A stretch of 64,000 nt of DNA from Streptomyces fumigatiscleroticus (GCF_014647975.1 NZ_BMQF01000006.1:1-64000); one strand, 5' to 3'; positions 52,545 to 61,367 are shown, counted from the stretch's first letter. Numbers and translations are program-made. The notes: generated by a model not told the origin, from the letters alone.

Positions 52545-52868
52545 ATGGCGGAGCCGGAGTTCACGGCCACGGGGGTGAGGATCGGCAAGCGACTGCGTTC
52601 GCTGACCCGGGCCGGGCAGATCCGGATCAGCGGCGGCAGGCTGGAGTTGCTCACGAGCTACGGCAGTGAGATCGACAGTGCGCCGGTGCAGACGGTGCGT
52701 GCGTCCAGGCCGTGGTTCGCCCCCGAGGACAGGGCGCTGGCGGACCTCAACGGCAAGCGTTACCTGCTGACCCTGGGTGATCACGATCCGGCTCCCGGCG
52801 AGCCGGGCCCGCCCGCGGCCCGCCGTTTCATCGAGGCGGTGCGCAGGGCGGCGGGACGCGGCGGCTGA
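52545..52868 (+). CDS. Small conserved-type hypothetical protein
   Basis: A 107-residue protein, MAEPEFTATGVRIGKRLRSL, with a strand-rich middle and a basic C-terminus (RRFIEAVRRAAGRGG). No membrane helix or signal peptide. Coding use matches neighbours (high GC in third positions). I do not recognise its family. It lies 180 bp upstream of the anti-sigma-type kinase gene on the same strand. Confidence 0.55.
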   Translation: MAEPEFTATGVRIGKRLRSLTRAGQIRISGGRLELLTSYGSEIDSAPVQTVRASRPWFAPEDRALADLNGKRYLLTLGDHDPAPGEPGPPAARRFIEAVRRAAGRGG

Positions 52869-53048
52869 GATGCGAGTTGCGATACCGCACCTCCTGCGTC
52901 ACGCTGGTCTCACGTCACTCTGGGTTTACCGGCGATAACGCTGCGAACCAGCCCGCCGGCAAGACAGCAGGCAGGCCATGTCACGCAGGTTCCTGCTGGA
53001 TCCGTACTCCGTGTTCTTTCGGACCTCACGTCGGGGAGTGTCGCAGCC

Positions 53049-53582
53049 GTGATCAGCCACCCAAGCAGGCACTGCACGGTGGAGCTTCAGGCCCTGCCGT
53101 CGCGGATCGGCCAGGTCCGCAGAATCGTATCTGCACAATTGCGCTACTGGCGGATGGCTTCCCTGATCGACCGGGCCGCGCTCGGTGTGACGGAGTTGCT
53201 GACCAACGTCCACCGCCATGCCGAGCCCGACAAGACGTGCACCGTGGAGATCGAGCTGCTGCTCGACCGGCTGCTGGTCTCGGTGCGCGACCACGACCCG
53301 CGTCTGCCCGTGCTGGACGACGCGGATCCGCTGGCGACCTCCGGACGGGGACTCGCCCTGGTCGCCGCGGTGAGCAAGAGCTGGGGCGTGCGGCCGGACG
53401 GCGAGTCCGGCAAGGTCGTCTGGTTCAGCCTCGAGACGGCCTCGCCGAGGCCGGTCCGGCCCGCCGAACCGCCCCTGCGCACGGCCGGGGAGAAGCCCGC
53501 GCTCCGGTTCACCGGGGTCGAGTGCGTGGTCGACCTCGGCAGGCCGCACTCCGCTCCCGCCCGGTCGGCCGTTGCCGGCTGA
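53049..53582 (+). CDS. ATP-binding anti-sigma-factor-like kinase (SpoIIAB/RsbW type)
   Basis: A 177-residue HATPase_c protein of the Streptomyces anti-sigma kinase type. The N box is ALGVTELLTNVHRHAE, the G1 box VSVRDHDPRLPV, and the G2 box TSGRGLALVAAVSKSWG. These bind ATP and could phosphorylate an anti-sigma-factor antagonist or sequester a sigma factor. The C-terminal 40 residues are Pro/Ala-rich and variable. GTG start at 53049. No cognate sigma or antagonist gene adjoins, as is common in Streptomyces. Confidence 0.87.
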   Translation: MISHPSRHCTVELQALPSRIGQVRRIVSAQLRYWRMASLIDRAALGVTELLTNVHRHAEPDKTCTVEIELLLDRLLVSVRDHDPRLPVLDDADPLATSGRGLALVAAVSKSWGVRPDGESGKVVWFSLETASPRPVRPAEPPLRTAGEKPALRFTGVECVVDLGRPHSAPARSAVAG

Positions 53583-53830
53583 CCGGGCGGTGACCCCTCT
53601 GCTCCGCCGTCGCACCGGACAGCCTCCGCGGACGTACGCCGCACGGTGGTGAAGGCGCGCGGCGCGCGGCACACACGTCCGGGCGCGCCGCGCGTCGGGG
53701 CGGGCGCCGCGCCCCAAGGCGCTTGCGGGGACCCGTGGATCGCCGGGACGGGCGGCCGGCGCCCGGCCTCGTCCTCGTCCTCGCCGACCCCGAAGCCACC
53801 CCGCCCCGCCGGGGCGCGCTCACCGGCATG

Positions 53831-54118
53831 TCAGAGCGCGCCGCCCTTGCCGGTCCGGCCGAACTGCTCGTCCAGCACGGAGAGCCGGCGCCAGTACTCG
53901 TCCTCGTCGATCTCGCCGGAGGCGAAGCGGCGGCCGAGCACGGCGAGGGGCGAGTCGCCGGCGGGGCGGAGGCCGTCCGCCGCCCGCCACGGCCCGGGGC
54001 CGCGCCGCCCGGTGCGGCGCAGGAAGGCGACGGCGGTGGCCACGACGGTCACCCAGACCAGCGGGAACAGGAGGATCCACGGGCCGGGGTCACCCGTCCC
54101 GTGTGCGAGCGTCTGCAT
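53831..54118 (-). CDS. Small membrane protein with SHOCT domain
   Basis: A 95-residue protein: one membrane helix (PWILLFPLVWVTVVATAVAF), then a C-terminal SHOCT domain (LAVLGRRFASGEIDEDEYWRRLSVLDEQFG). SHOCT is a short C-terminal domain of unknown function, often oligomerising. ATG at 54118 with AAGGAGAGG upstream. Divergent from the TetR gene. Confidence 0.78.
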   Translation of the reverse strand: MQTLAHGTGDPGPWILLFPLVWVTVVATAVAFLRRTGRRGPGPWRAADGLRPAGDSPLAVLGRRFASGEIDEDEYWRRLSVLDEQFGRTGKGGAL

Positions 54119-54269
54119 GTCGGTTCCTCTCCTTCGGCACGTTCTTCCCTGAGGCCTCAAGACTCGCTTGGGAGGGGGGTCCGCGTCGTCGTGCGGCCGG
54201 CGGCCGTGTGGATACCTCGCGAGGAGTACGCGCCGCCTTCGGCTCTGCTCCGTAACCCCTCGACGTCTG

Positions 54270-54290
54270 TAACTACTAGTATGTACAGTG
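54270..54290. promoter_or_regulatory. Candidate TetR operator overlapping the TetR start region
   Basis: An AT-rich, palindrome-like stretch with TACTAGTA at its centre lies just before the TetR ATG at 54296, a common place for autoregulatory operators. A second palindrome, TGAGGCCTCA, lies at 54150-54159. Binding is inferred. Confidence 0.35.
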
Positions 54291-54295
54291 ACGGC

Positions 54296-54868
54296 ATGAG
54301 CACCTCGGAGCGATTGATCGAGTCCACTCGCGAACTGCTGTGGGAGCGGGGCTACGTGGGCACCAGCCCGAAGGCGATCCTGGAGCGCGCGGGCGCCGGG
54401 CAGGGCAGCATGTACCACCACTTCAAGGGCAAGCCTGACCTCGCCCTGGCCGCGATCCGGCGCACCGCCGAGGAGATGCGGGCCGCCGCCGAGCGCGTGC
54501 TCGGCGGTCCGGGCACGCCGTACGAGCGCATCGAGGCCTATCTGCGGCGCGAACGCGACGTGCTGCGCGGCTGCCCGGTCGGCCGGCTGACGATGGACCC
54601 CGACATCGTCGCCAGCGACGAACTGCGCGCCCCGGTGGACGAGACGCTGGACTGGCTGCGCGGGCGGATCGCCGGGATCGTCGAAGAGGGCCGTGCCCAG
54701 GGCCACTTCGCCTCCCGCCTGGACGCCGGGGAGGTCGCCGCCGCCGTCGTCGCCACCGTGCAGGGCGGATACGTCCTGGCCCGCGCCTCCGGCTCCCCCG
54801 CCGCGTTCGACGCCGGCGTCCGGGGGCTGCTCTCCCTGCTCGGCCGGGCCGAGTCCCCGACGCGGTGA
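54296..54868 (+). CDS. TetR-family transcriptional regulator
   Basis: A 190-residue TetR protein. The N-terminal HTH reads LIESTRELLWERGYVGTSPKAILERAGAGQGSMYHHFKGKPDLALAAI, and a helical ligand-binding domain follows (VDETLDWLRGRIAGIVEEG). ATG at 54296; the next gene starts 11 bp after the stop with GAAGGAG between. It leads the DUF4865 and phosphotriesterase-like genes and probably represses them. Confidence 0.9.
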   Translation: MSTSERLIESTRELLWERGYVGTSPKAILERAGAGQGSMYHHFKGKPDLALAAIRRTAEEMRAAAERVLGGPGTPYERIEAYLRRERDVLRGCPVGRLTMDPDIVASDELRAPVDETLDWLRGRIAGIVEEGRAQGHFASRLDAGEVAAAVVATVQGGYVLARASGSPAAFDAGVRGLLSLLGRAESPTR

Positions 54869-54878
54869 AGGAGTTCTG

Positions 54879-55457
54879 ATGCACGCCATGCAGTACGAGA
54901 TCACCCTGCCCGCCGACTACGACATGGACGTCGTCCGCGGGCGCGTGGCCCGCCTCGGGCATCTGCTCGACGACTTCGGCGGCCTGGGCCTCAAGGCGTA
55001 CCTGATGCGCGAGCGCGGGACGCACGGCTCGCCGGTCAACCAGTACGCACCGTTCTACCTGTGGCGCACCGTCGAGGGCATGAACTCCTTCCTGTGGGGC
55101 GGCGGCTTCCAGGGGCTCAGCGACGACTTCGGGCGACCGCGGGTGTCGCAGTGGACGGGGCTGTCCTACGAGGAGGGCTCCGGCGGCACCCCGCGCCTGG
55201 CGGTGCGGTGGCGGCAGCCGGTGCCGGCCGGTGTGCCGGTGGCACAGACCGTGGCGGAGGCGGTCGGCGAGACCGCGCGGCTGGCGGGCGAGGACGGCGC
55301 GGTGCTGGCGGCGGCGGCCGTGGACACCGGCCGCTGGGAGCTGGTGCTCTTCTCCCTGTGGGAGCACGAGGCGCCCAAGGCCGACGGCGACGTGTACCAG
55401 GTGCTGCACCTGTCGGCGCCGGAACGCGGCCGGCTGCCGCGCGGAGGCCAGTGGTGA
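54879..55457 (+). CDS. DUF4865 family protein
   Basis: A 192-residue protein beginning MHAMQYEITLPADYDMDVVRGRVARLG, with a conserved aromatic block (NQYAPFYLWRTVEGMNSFLWGGGFQGLSDDFGRP) and a C-terminal WELVLFSLWEHEAP strand. This is the DUF4865 pattern, often found next to TetR regulators; I know of no assigned function. The alpha/beta ferredoxin-like repeats suggest a monooxygenase-like fold. Overlaps the next gene by four bases (GTGA). Confidence 0.78.
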   Translation: MHAMQYEITLPADYDMDVVRGRVARLGHLLDDFGGLGLKAYLMRERGTHGSPVNQYAPFYLWRTVEGMNSFLWGGGFQGLSDDFGRPRVSQWTGLSYEEGSGGTPRLAVRWRQPVPAGVPVAQTVAEAVGETARLAGEDGAVLAAAAVDTGRWELVLFSLWEHEAPKADGDVYQVLHLSAPERGRLPRGGQW

Positions 55458-56362
55458 GCGCCGTCCGCACCGTGCTCGGCGACGTGGCTCCCGGACGGCT
55501 GGGGGTGGTGGACGCCCACGACCATCTGTTCCTCAGCACGCCCCGGCTGCCCGGTCAGGAGCTGCACAGCGTGCCGGCGGCCCGGGCGGAGCTGGCCGCG
55601 TTCCGGGAGCAGGGCGGCGGAACGGTGGTGCAGTGGACCCCGTACGGCCTGGGACGGCGGGCCGCCGATCTGCCGCCGCTGTCCCGGGAGACCGGCGTGC
55701 ACCTGGTGGCCGCCACCGGTCTGCACCAGGCCGCCCACTACGACGACGGGACGCTCGCGCGGCTGCGGGGCGGGCTCGCCGCCGTCTTCGTCGCCGAACT
55801 CACCGAGGGCATCGGCACGTCCGGGGTCCGGGCCGGGCTGATCAAGGTCGCGGGCGGCTTCCACACCCTGGACGCGCACGCCCGCTGGACGATGTCGGCG
55901 GCGGCCGAGGCCCATCACGCGACGGGTGCCCCCGTCGCCGTCCACCTGGAACTGGGTACCGCCGCCCTGGACGTACTCGACCTGCTCTGCGGGGAGCTGG
56001 CCGTGGCGCCGCACCGGGTGATCCTCGGGCATCTGAACCGCTTCCCCGACGCCGTGCTGCACCGGCAGGCCGCCGAGTCGGGCTGCTACCTCGCCTTCGA
56101 CGGTCCGTCCCCGGCCCACCACGCCACCGACTGGCGGATGCCGGACGTCGTGCGGGCGCTCGCCGACGCGGGACACGGCGACCGTCTGCTCCTGGGCGGC
56201 GACACCACGACCGCCGGGGCCCGCTCGGTGAACGGCGGCCCGGGGATGCCGTATCTGCTGCGCCGGGTGCGTCCGCGGCTCGAAGCCGCCCTGGGCCGGG
56301 ACCTGGTGCGGCGCGTCCTGACGGAGAACCCCGGCCGGGCCTTCGCCGTTGACTGGCGCTGA
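55454..56362 (+). CDS. Phosphotriesterase-family metal hydrolase
   Basis: A 302-residue binuclear-metal amidohydrolase. Ligands and catalytic residues are all visible: HxH in VVDAHDHLFLS, the carboxylated Lys in AGLIKVAGG, His in AVHLELG, His in VILGHLNRF and Asp in LLLGGDTTT. Family members include phosphotriesterases and lactonases. It is shorter than classic phosphotriesterase (about 330-365 residues). GTG at 55454 overlaps the DUF4865 stop. A lactonase role is a reasonable guess but unproved. Confidence 0.85.
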   Translation: MSAVRTVLGDVAPGRLGVVDAHDHLFLSTPRLPGQELHSVPAARAELAAFREQGGGTVVQWTPYGLGRRAADLPPLSRETGVHLVAATGLHQAAHYDDGTLARLRGGLAAVFVAELTEGIGTSGVRAGLIKVAGGFHTLDAHARWTMSAAAEAHHATGAPVAVHLELGTAALDVLDLLCGELAVAPHRVILGHLNRFPDAVLHRQAAESGCYLAFDGPSPAHHATDWRMPDVVRALADAGHGDRLLLGGDTTTAGARSVNGGPGMPYLLRRVRPRLEAALGRDLVRRVLTENPGRAFAVDWR

Positions 56363-56378
56363 CGGGCGGCCCGGCGGC

Positions 56379-57620
56379 TCAGGCCAGGGCCGCCAGCGGA
56401 TCGTCGAGCACCGGCTGCCAGGCCAGTTCGGCGGCGCCGACCAGGCTGTTGTGGTCCAGCGTGCAGGCCAGGATGGGCACGCCTCCGCTCCGGCCCCACA
56501 GGCTGCGGTCGGCGACGACCGCGCGCAGGCGGTCGGGGTCGGCGGCGAGCAGGGTGCGGTGCAGTCCGCCGAGGATGATGCGGTCCGGGTTGAGGATGTT
56601 CACCAGCCCGGCCAGGCCGAGACCGAGGCGGTCGATGAGTTCCTCGGCGGCGGTGCGCACGGCCGGGTCGGCGTAGTCGCTGCGGACCAGGTCCTCGGCC
56701 TGCTGGAGCAGGGACACCTCGGGGCCGGGCGCCCGGCCGGCCGCCGTGAGCAGGGCCAGCGGGTCGGCCTCCACGTCCAGGCAGCCGCGGCTGCCGCAGT
56801 GGCACGGGCGGCCCTCCGGGTTGACGGTGAGGTGACCGACCTCCAGGGCGAGGCCCGAACTGCCCGTGTGCAGACGGCCGTCGAGGACCAGCGCCCCGCC
56901 GACGCCCCGGTGCCCGGTGGCCACGCACAGCAGGTCGCGGGCGCCGCGCCCGGCGCCGTGCCGGTGCTCCGCCAGCGCGGCGAGGTTGACGTCGTTCGCG
57001 GCGAACGCCGGGCCGTCGATCCCGGCGGCGCGCACCTGCTCGGCGAAGATCTCGCGCACGGGGGCGCCCGCGGGCCAGGCCAGGTGCAGCGGGTTCAGCG
57101 CCAGCCCCTCCGGCTCGGTCACCGCCGACGGCACCGCCAGTCCCGCGCCCACACAGCGCCGCCCGGTCTCCCGCAGCAGCGCGGCGCCCGCCTCCACGAC
57201 GGAGGCGAGCACCTTCGCCGGGTCGGCGTCGACGGTCTCGCAGCCGGGCGCGGTGGCGACGATCCGCCCGCCGAGCCCGACCAGCGCCGCCCGGAACCCG
57301 TCGGAGTGGATCTGCGCGGCCAGGGCGACGGGGCCGTCCTCGGCGACCGCCAGCCGGTGCGAGGGGCGGCCCTGCGAGCCGGCGGCGGCACCGGGCCGGG
57401 CGTCCACCCGGATCAGGCCGAGCGCCTCCAGCTCCGCGGCCACCGCGCCGGCCGTGGCCCGGGTCACCCCCAGTTCGGCGGTGAGGACGGCCCGGGTCGG
57501 CGCGCGTCCGGTGTGCACGAGCTCCAGCGCGGGCCCGAGCGCCCCGCGTCCCCGGTCCAGACGCTGTCTGGAGGTGGTGGTCCCTTCCCCCGCCGCCCGG
57601 GGGTCCGCCTTGCCGCTCAT
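56379..57620 (-). CDS. ROK-family transcriptional regulator/sugar kinase-like
   Basis: A 413-residue ROK protein. An N-terminal winged helix precedes the ROK fold (GPALELVHTGRAPTRAVLTAELGVTRATAGAVAAELEAL). The zinc motif is CHCGSRGCLDVEADP, and an ATP-binding-like VGAGLAVPSAVTEPEG is present. The combination is that of NagC/XylR-type repressors of sugar use. Neighbours here are not sugar genes, so the target is unclear. ATG at 57620; convergent with the phosphotriesterase-like gene. Confidence 0.88.
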   Translation of the reverse strand: MSGKADPRAAGEGTTTSRQRLDRGRGALGPALELVHTGRAPTRAVLTAELGVTRATAGAVAAELEALGLIRVDARPGAAAGSQGRPSHRLAVAEDGPVALAAQIHSDGFRAALVGLGGRIVATAPGCETVDADPAKVLASVVEAGAALLRETGRRCVGAGLAVPSAVTEPEGLALNPLHLAWPAGAPVREIFAEQVRAAGIDGPAFAANDVNLAALAEHRHGAGRGARDLLCVATGHRGVGGALVLDGRLHTGSSGLALEVGHLTVNPEGRPCHCGSRGCLDVEADPLALLTAAGRAPGPEVSLLQQAEDLVRSDYADPAVRTAAEELIDRLGLGLAGLVNILNPDRIILGGLHRTLLAADPDRLRAVVADRSLWGRSGGVPILACTLDHNSLVGAAELAWQPVLDDPLAALA

Positions 57621-57669
57621 GAGGGCGAGTCTCCCATGGTCCGCGGCCCGGGTGACCCGCCGCCGCGGT

Positions 57670-58320
57670 CTACCGGCCGCCGACCCTCAGGGTGACGTTC
57701 AGCCGCCCGGTCAGCCCCAACTCGGGCGGCGCCGTGCCCGCGTGCACCCGGGGCACCCCGTGGTGGGCGAGGCGCGCGGGACCGCCGAAGACGAACAGGT
57801 CGCCGCTGCGCAGCTCGACGTCGGTCCAGGGCCGGCCGCGGTTCTCGGTGTTGCCGAACCGGAAGACACACGTGTCGCCCAGGCTCAGCGACACCACCGG
57901 CGCGTCCGACCGCTCGTCGCTGTCGCGGTGCATGCCCATCCGGGCCTCCGCGTCATAGAAGTTGATCAGCGCGATGTCGTACGCGGCCGACGCCGCCTCC
58001 CGCTCGCCGAGCGCGTCGGCCACCGCGCGGCGGCCCAGTTCGCCCAGCCACGCCGGGAACGGCTTCACGGGGGCGCCGTCGCCGTCGACGACGGTGCGGG
58101 CGTAGCCGTACGGATACCAGTGCCATCCCAGGCAGACCTGGCGGGCGGTCATCGTGCCGCCGCCGGGGGTGCGGACGGTGCGCAGCCCGGCCGGCGGGCG
58201 CGCCCACTCCCGGCAGGCCCCCAGCAGCCCGCGCTGGGCCCCGGCGTCCAGCCAGTCCGGCACGTGCACCGCGCCGGGCGCGATCCGCGTACGGGTCCTG
58301 GGGAACAGCTCGGCGTCCAT
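57670..58320 (-). CDS. AlkB-like 2-oxoglutarate/Fe(II)-dependent dioxygenase
   Basis: A 216-residue AlkB-family protein. The metal triad is HxD in MGMHRDSDE and the distal His in RLAHHGV; the 2-oxoglutarate-binding Arg is in RLNVTLR, and the substrate-binding INFYDAEARMG is conserved. AlkB members repair alkylated DNA or RNA by oxidative demethylation. I prefer the ATG at 58320 (MDAELFPR); an ATG three codons upstream is possible. Cotranscribed with nothing obvious. Confidence 0.88.
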   Translation of the reverse strand: MDAELFPRTRTRIAPGAVHVPDWLDAGAQRGLLGACREWARPPAGLRTVRTPGGGTMTARQVCLGWHWYPYGYARTVVDGDGAPVKPFPAWLGELGRRAVADALGEREAASAAYDIALINFYDAEARMGMHRDSDERSDAPVVSLSLGDTCVFRFGNTENRGRPWTDVELRSGDLFVFGGPARLAHHGVPRVHAGTAPPELGLTGRLNVTLRVGGR

Positions 58321-58388
58321 GGCCCCCATCCTGCCCGACCGTCCGCCCGACCCGCCCTGAGCTGCGGCTCGGCTAGCCTTGACGGACG

Positions 58389-59537
58389 ATGAACGACCGT
58401 ATGACGACTCCGTGGGGCGAGCTCGCGCTGGCCCGCTTCCCCGAGGACCCGCGCGAGCGGCTGCGTGCCTGGGACGCCGCCGACGAGTACCTCCTCAGGC
58501 ACCTCGCCGAGCGGCCGGTGCCCCTGTCCGGCACGGTCGTGGTCGTCGGGGACCGCTGGGGCGCGCTGGTCACGGCGCTCGCGCAGCACCGGCCGGCGCA
58601 GATCACCGACTCGTATCTCGCGCAGGAGGCCACCCGCGCCAATCTGCGGCGCAACGGCGTCGGACCGGACACGGTGCGGCTGCTCACCACGCAGGACCCG
58701 CCGCCGGACCGCGTCGACGTGCTGCTGGTGCGGGTGCCGAAGAGCCTGGCGCTGCTGGAGGACCAGCTGCTGCGGCTCGCGCCCGCGGTGCGCGAGGACA
58801 CGGTCGTGGTCGGCACGGGGATGGTGAAGGAGATCCACACCTCGACGCTGGAGCTGTTCGAGCGGATCCTCGGCCCGACCCGGACCTCACTGGCCGAGAA
58901 GAAGGCCCGGCTCGTCTTCTGCACCCCCGGGCCCGCGCGGGAGCGGCCCGCCAGTCCCTGGCCGTACCGCTACACGCTGCCCGACGGCATCGGCCCCGTC
59001 TCCGGGCGCCCCGTCGTCAACCACGCGGGCGTCTTCTGCGCCGACCGGCTGGACATCGGCACCCGCTTCTTCCTCCAGCACCTGCCGCCGGCCGGCGGCG
59101 GCCCCCGCCGGGTGGTGGACCTGGCGTGCGGCAACGGTGTCGTCGGTACGGCGGCGGCGCTGGCCGATCCGGAGGCCGAGGTGCTGTTCGTGGACGAGTC
59201 GTTCCAGGCCGTGGCCTCGGCGGAGGCGACGTGGAGGGCGAACGGCGGGCCGGGGCGCGCCGCGTTCCGGGTCGGTGACGGGCTGGCCGGGGTGCCGGAC
59301 GGCAGCGCCGACCTGGTGCTGAACAATCCGCCGTTCCACTCGCACCAGGCGACGACCGACGCCACGGCGTGGCGGATGTTCACCGGGGCGCGGCGCGCGC
59401 TGCGGCGCGGCGGCGAGCTGTGGGTGGTGGGCAACCGGCACCTGGGCTACCACGTGAAGCTGCGGCGGCTGTTCGGCAACAGCGAGACGGTCGCGGGCAA
59501 CCCGAAGTTCGTGGTGCTGAGGGCCGTCAAGCGGTAG
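58389..59537 (+). CDS. Class I SAM methyltransferase, RlmG/RsmC-like
   Basis: A 382-residue methyltransferase with an N-terminal pseudo-domain and a C-terminal active domain, as in the rRNA guanine-N2 methyltransferases RsmC and RlmG. The SAM loop is VVDLACGNGVVGTAAAL and the base-flipping motif is NPPFH in DLVLNNPPFHSHQAT. So a 23S or 16S rRNA target is likely. ATG at 58389. Followed at once by a long hairpin and a minisatellite. Confidence 0.85.
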   Translation: MNDRMTTPWGELALARFPEDPRERLRAWDAADEYLLRHLAERPVPLSGTVVVVGDRWGALVTALAQHRPAQITDSYLAQEATRANLRRNGVGPDTVRLLTTQDPPPDRVDVLLVRVPKSLALLEDQLLRLAPAVREDTVVVGTGMVKEIHTSTLELFERILGPTRTSLAEKKARLVFCTPGPARERPASPWPYRYTLPDGIGPVSGRPVVNHAGVFCADRLDIGTRFFLQHLPPAGGGPRRVVDLACGNGVVGTAAALADPEAEVLFVDESFQAVASAEATWRANGGPGRAAFRVGDGLAGVPDGSADLVLNNPPFHSHQATTDATAWRMFTGARRALRRGGELWVVGNRHLGYHVKLRRLFGNSETVAGNPKFVVLRAVKR

Positions 59538-59560
59538 CCGCCCCGCGGCGGTGGGTAGCC

Positions 59561-59611
59561 GCCCCGCGGCGGTGGCCCGGGGCCGGTGGCCCAGGGCCAC
59601 CGCCGCGGGGC
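59561..59611. terminator. Perfect 18-bp hairpin after the methyltransferase gene
   Basis: Arms 59561-59578 and 59594-59611 are exactly complementary with a 15-base loop, starting 24 bp after the stop. A direct copy of the left arm's core lies at 59539. A plausible terminator. Confidence 0.65.
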
Positions 59612-59802
59612 CGGACCGCTCGGACCGGACCGCTCGGACCGGACCGCTCGGGCTGGGCCGCTCGGGCTGGGCCGCTCGGGCTGGGCCGCTCGGGCTGGGC
59701 CGCTCGGGCTGGGCCGCTCGGGCTGGGCCGCTCGGGCTGGGCCGCTCGGGCTGGGCCGCTCGGGCTGGGCCGCTCGGGCTGGGCCGCTCGGGCTGGGCCG
59801 CT
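59607..59802. repeat. 14-bp minisatellite, 14 units
   Basis: Fourteen 14-bp units are contiguous. Eleven identical copies of CGGGCTGGGCCGCT run 59649-59802, preceded by three variant units (CGGACCGGACCGCT type) from 59607. The lack of decay among the eleven copies suggests recent expansion. The unit is not a multiple of three, so it reads through all three frames without stops. Confidence 0.9.
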
Positions 59803-59895
59803 CGCCCGGACGGGCCCCGCCGGGGCGCCGTCCGGGCGGACACCGGTCAGGCTGGTTCGGCACGGAGTCGCGAGACCGGGCCGGGAAGGGAGCCG

Positions 59896-60546
59896 ATGAC
59901 CGAGCCGACCAACGCCGACGGGGACACCACCGGCCCGCTCCCGCCCGCCGGGGGGCCCGCGCCCGGACGGCGGACGCCGCCCGCCGTGCTCGCCGACCTG
60001 CGGGCCGTGGACGGCGCCCTGTACGCGGCGGTGGCCGCCACCCCCACGCCCGCGCTCGACCACGGCCTGCGCCGGCTCTCCCGGGCGGCCGACCACTCCA
60101 AGATCTCGCTGGCCGTCGCCGCCGTCCTGGCGACGGGCGGCCCCCGCCCGCGCCGTGCCGCGCTCGCCGGGGCCGGGGCGATCGCCGTGGCCTCCGCCTC
60201 CGCCAACCTGCTGGGCAAGCGGCTGGTGCGCCGGCACCGGCCCGACCGGGAGGCGGCCCGGGTGACCGTGGACCGCTGTGTCCCCATGCCCGCGTCGGCG
60301 TCGTTCCCCTCCGGCCACACGGCCTCGGCGGTCGCGTTCGCCACCGCCGTGGGCGTGCTGCTGCCGGAGACCGCGGTGCCGCTGGCGGTGCTGGCGGGCG
60401 CCGTGGGATATGCCCGGGTGCACACCGGTGTGCACTACCCGGGCGATGTGGCCGCCGGCGCCGTCCTCGGCATCGCGAGTGCCACGGCCGCCCTGGCCGT
60501 CGCCGCGGGGCCGCCGTGGCGGCGCGGCGTCAGCCGAAGGCCTTGA
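59896..60546 (+). CDS. PAP2-family membrane phosphatase
   Basis: A 216-residue PAP2 superfamily protein. The three phosphatase motifs are KRLVRRHRP, PSGHTASAVAF and RVHTGVHYPGD, with the conserved His and Asp. Substrates in the family are lipid phosphates (phosphatidic acid, undecaprenyl diphosphate). ATG at 59896 with GGAAGGGAG upstream. Its stop overlaps the convergent secreted phospholipase gene by 17 bp. Confidence 0.88.
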   Translation: MTEPTNADGDTTGPLPPAGGPAPGRRTPPAVLADLRAVDGALYAAVAATPTPALDHGLRRLSRAADHSKISLAVAAVLATGGPRPRRAALAGAGAIAVASASANLLGKRLVRRHRPDREAARVTVDRCVPMPASASFPSGHTASAVAFATAVGVLLPETAVPLAVLAGAVGYARVHTGVHYPGDVAAGAVLGIASATAALAVAAGPPWRRGVSRRP

Positions 60547-60982
60547 CGGCCTGGTAGTACGTCCACGCCGTGGCGTTGCAGGTGGTCTTGGTCGCGCCGC
60601 TGTAGCCGTTGCAGACCCGCTTGAGGTCCTCGTACAGGGCGCTGTCCAGGCGGGACTTGTTGGCGTCGAAGGTGCCCGCGGCCTTGTAGTTGCGGTAGCC
60701 GAAGTCGTGGCGGGCGCAGGAGAGGCTGAAGGGGAAGCCGAGCGGGTTGTCCGGCGAGGAGGAGCAGTAGTCGGTGGTCCAGTCGAAGCCGTAGGCGGAC
60801 CAGGCGGACTGGTTGGCCCGTGCGGCGGCCCAGAGGTTGTAGCTCGACGCGCTGGTCTGGGTCCAGCTCGCCAGAACCTGCGGCTTGTCGGCGGGGGCGG
60901 CGTCGGCGGCCGTCGCGGCGCCGATGACGGTGGTCAGGGCCAGGGCCGAGGCGGCGAGCCCGGTCGCGAGTCTGCGGTGCAT
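60530..60982 (-). CDS. Secreted prokaryotic phospholipase A2
   Basis: A 150-residue secreted enzyme. The N-terminal signal peptide (RRLATGLAASALALTTVIGA) ends near AADA. The catalytic His-Asp dyad is in CARHDFGYRNY, and the four cysteines (DYCSSSPD, LSCARHD, RVCNGY, TTCNA) match two disulfides of Streptomyces PLA2. It releases the sn-2 fatty acid from phospholipids, with calcium. Length agrees with the Streptomyces violaceoruber enzyme. ATG at 60982 with GGAGG upstream. Confidence 0.93.
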   Translation of the reverse strand: MHRRLATGLAASALALTTVIGAATAADAAPADKPQVLASWTQTSASSYNLWAAARANQSAWSAYGFDWTTDYCSSSPDNPLGFPFSLSCARHDFGYRNYKAAGTFDANKSRLDSALYEDLKRVCNGYSGATKTTCNATAWTYYQAVKAFG

Positions 60983-61367
60983 TCCACACCTCCACGAGGC
61001 TGTGGCCCGCCCGTCGGACCACAGGTTCATGACAAGATGATGAGCATCTCGACGGGGTCTTCACACCTCCGACGCCCTAATGACCCGTTAACTCTTCGCC
61101 CGGCGAGGAGATCGGGGCGTGAACCCGCGGGATCGCCGCCCGCCGGTGCACGCCCGGCGCCTCAACGGACGGACCCGGTGGGCGAGTCGGGCACAGGGCC
61201 GCCGCGCACAGGGCGTTCGGCCCAGTCGTCCCCGGTCAGGTCCGGTCCGGCCCCGCCGCGGCAGCGGCAGCGGCAGCGGCAGCGGCACGGTGCGCTCCGC
61301 GCGGCCGGGATCGCCCCACCCCGCGCAGAGCGCGGTCGCGGCCGGCGCGCAGGACCGGTGCGTGCCG
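60983..61367. promoter_or_regulatory. Upstream region of the phospholipase gene with a hexanucleotide repeat
   Basis: A 385-bp gap. AGATG-ATGAG-CATCT, a 5-bp inverted repeat, lies about 50 bp upstream of the phospholipase start. GCAGCG is repeated about 4.5 times at 61261-61287. No gene is supported. Confidence 0.4.
61261..61287. repeat. GCAGCG hexanucleotide repeat
   Basis: About 4.5 tandem copies of a 6-bp unit in the gap between the phospholipase and cupin genes. Confidence 0.8.

Noticed and set aside
59551..59890. Gly/Arg-rich N-terminal extension of PAP2 through the minisatellite
   Set aside because: Encoded by repeats; PAP2 has a good ribosome-binding site before ATG 59896.
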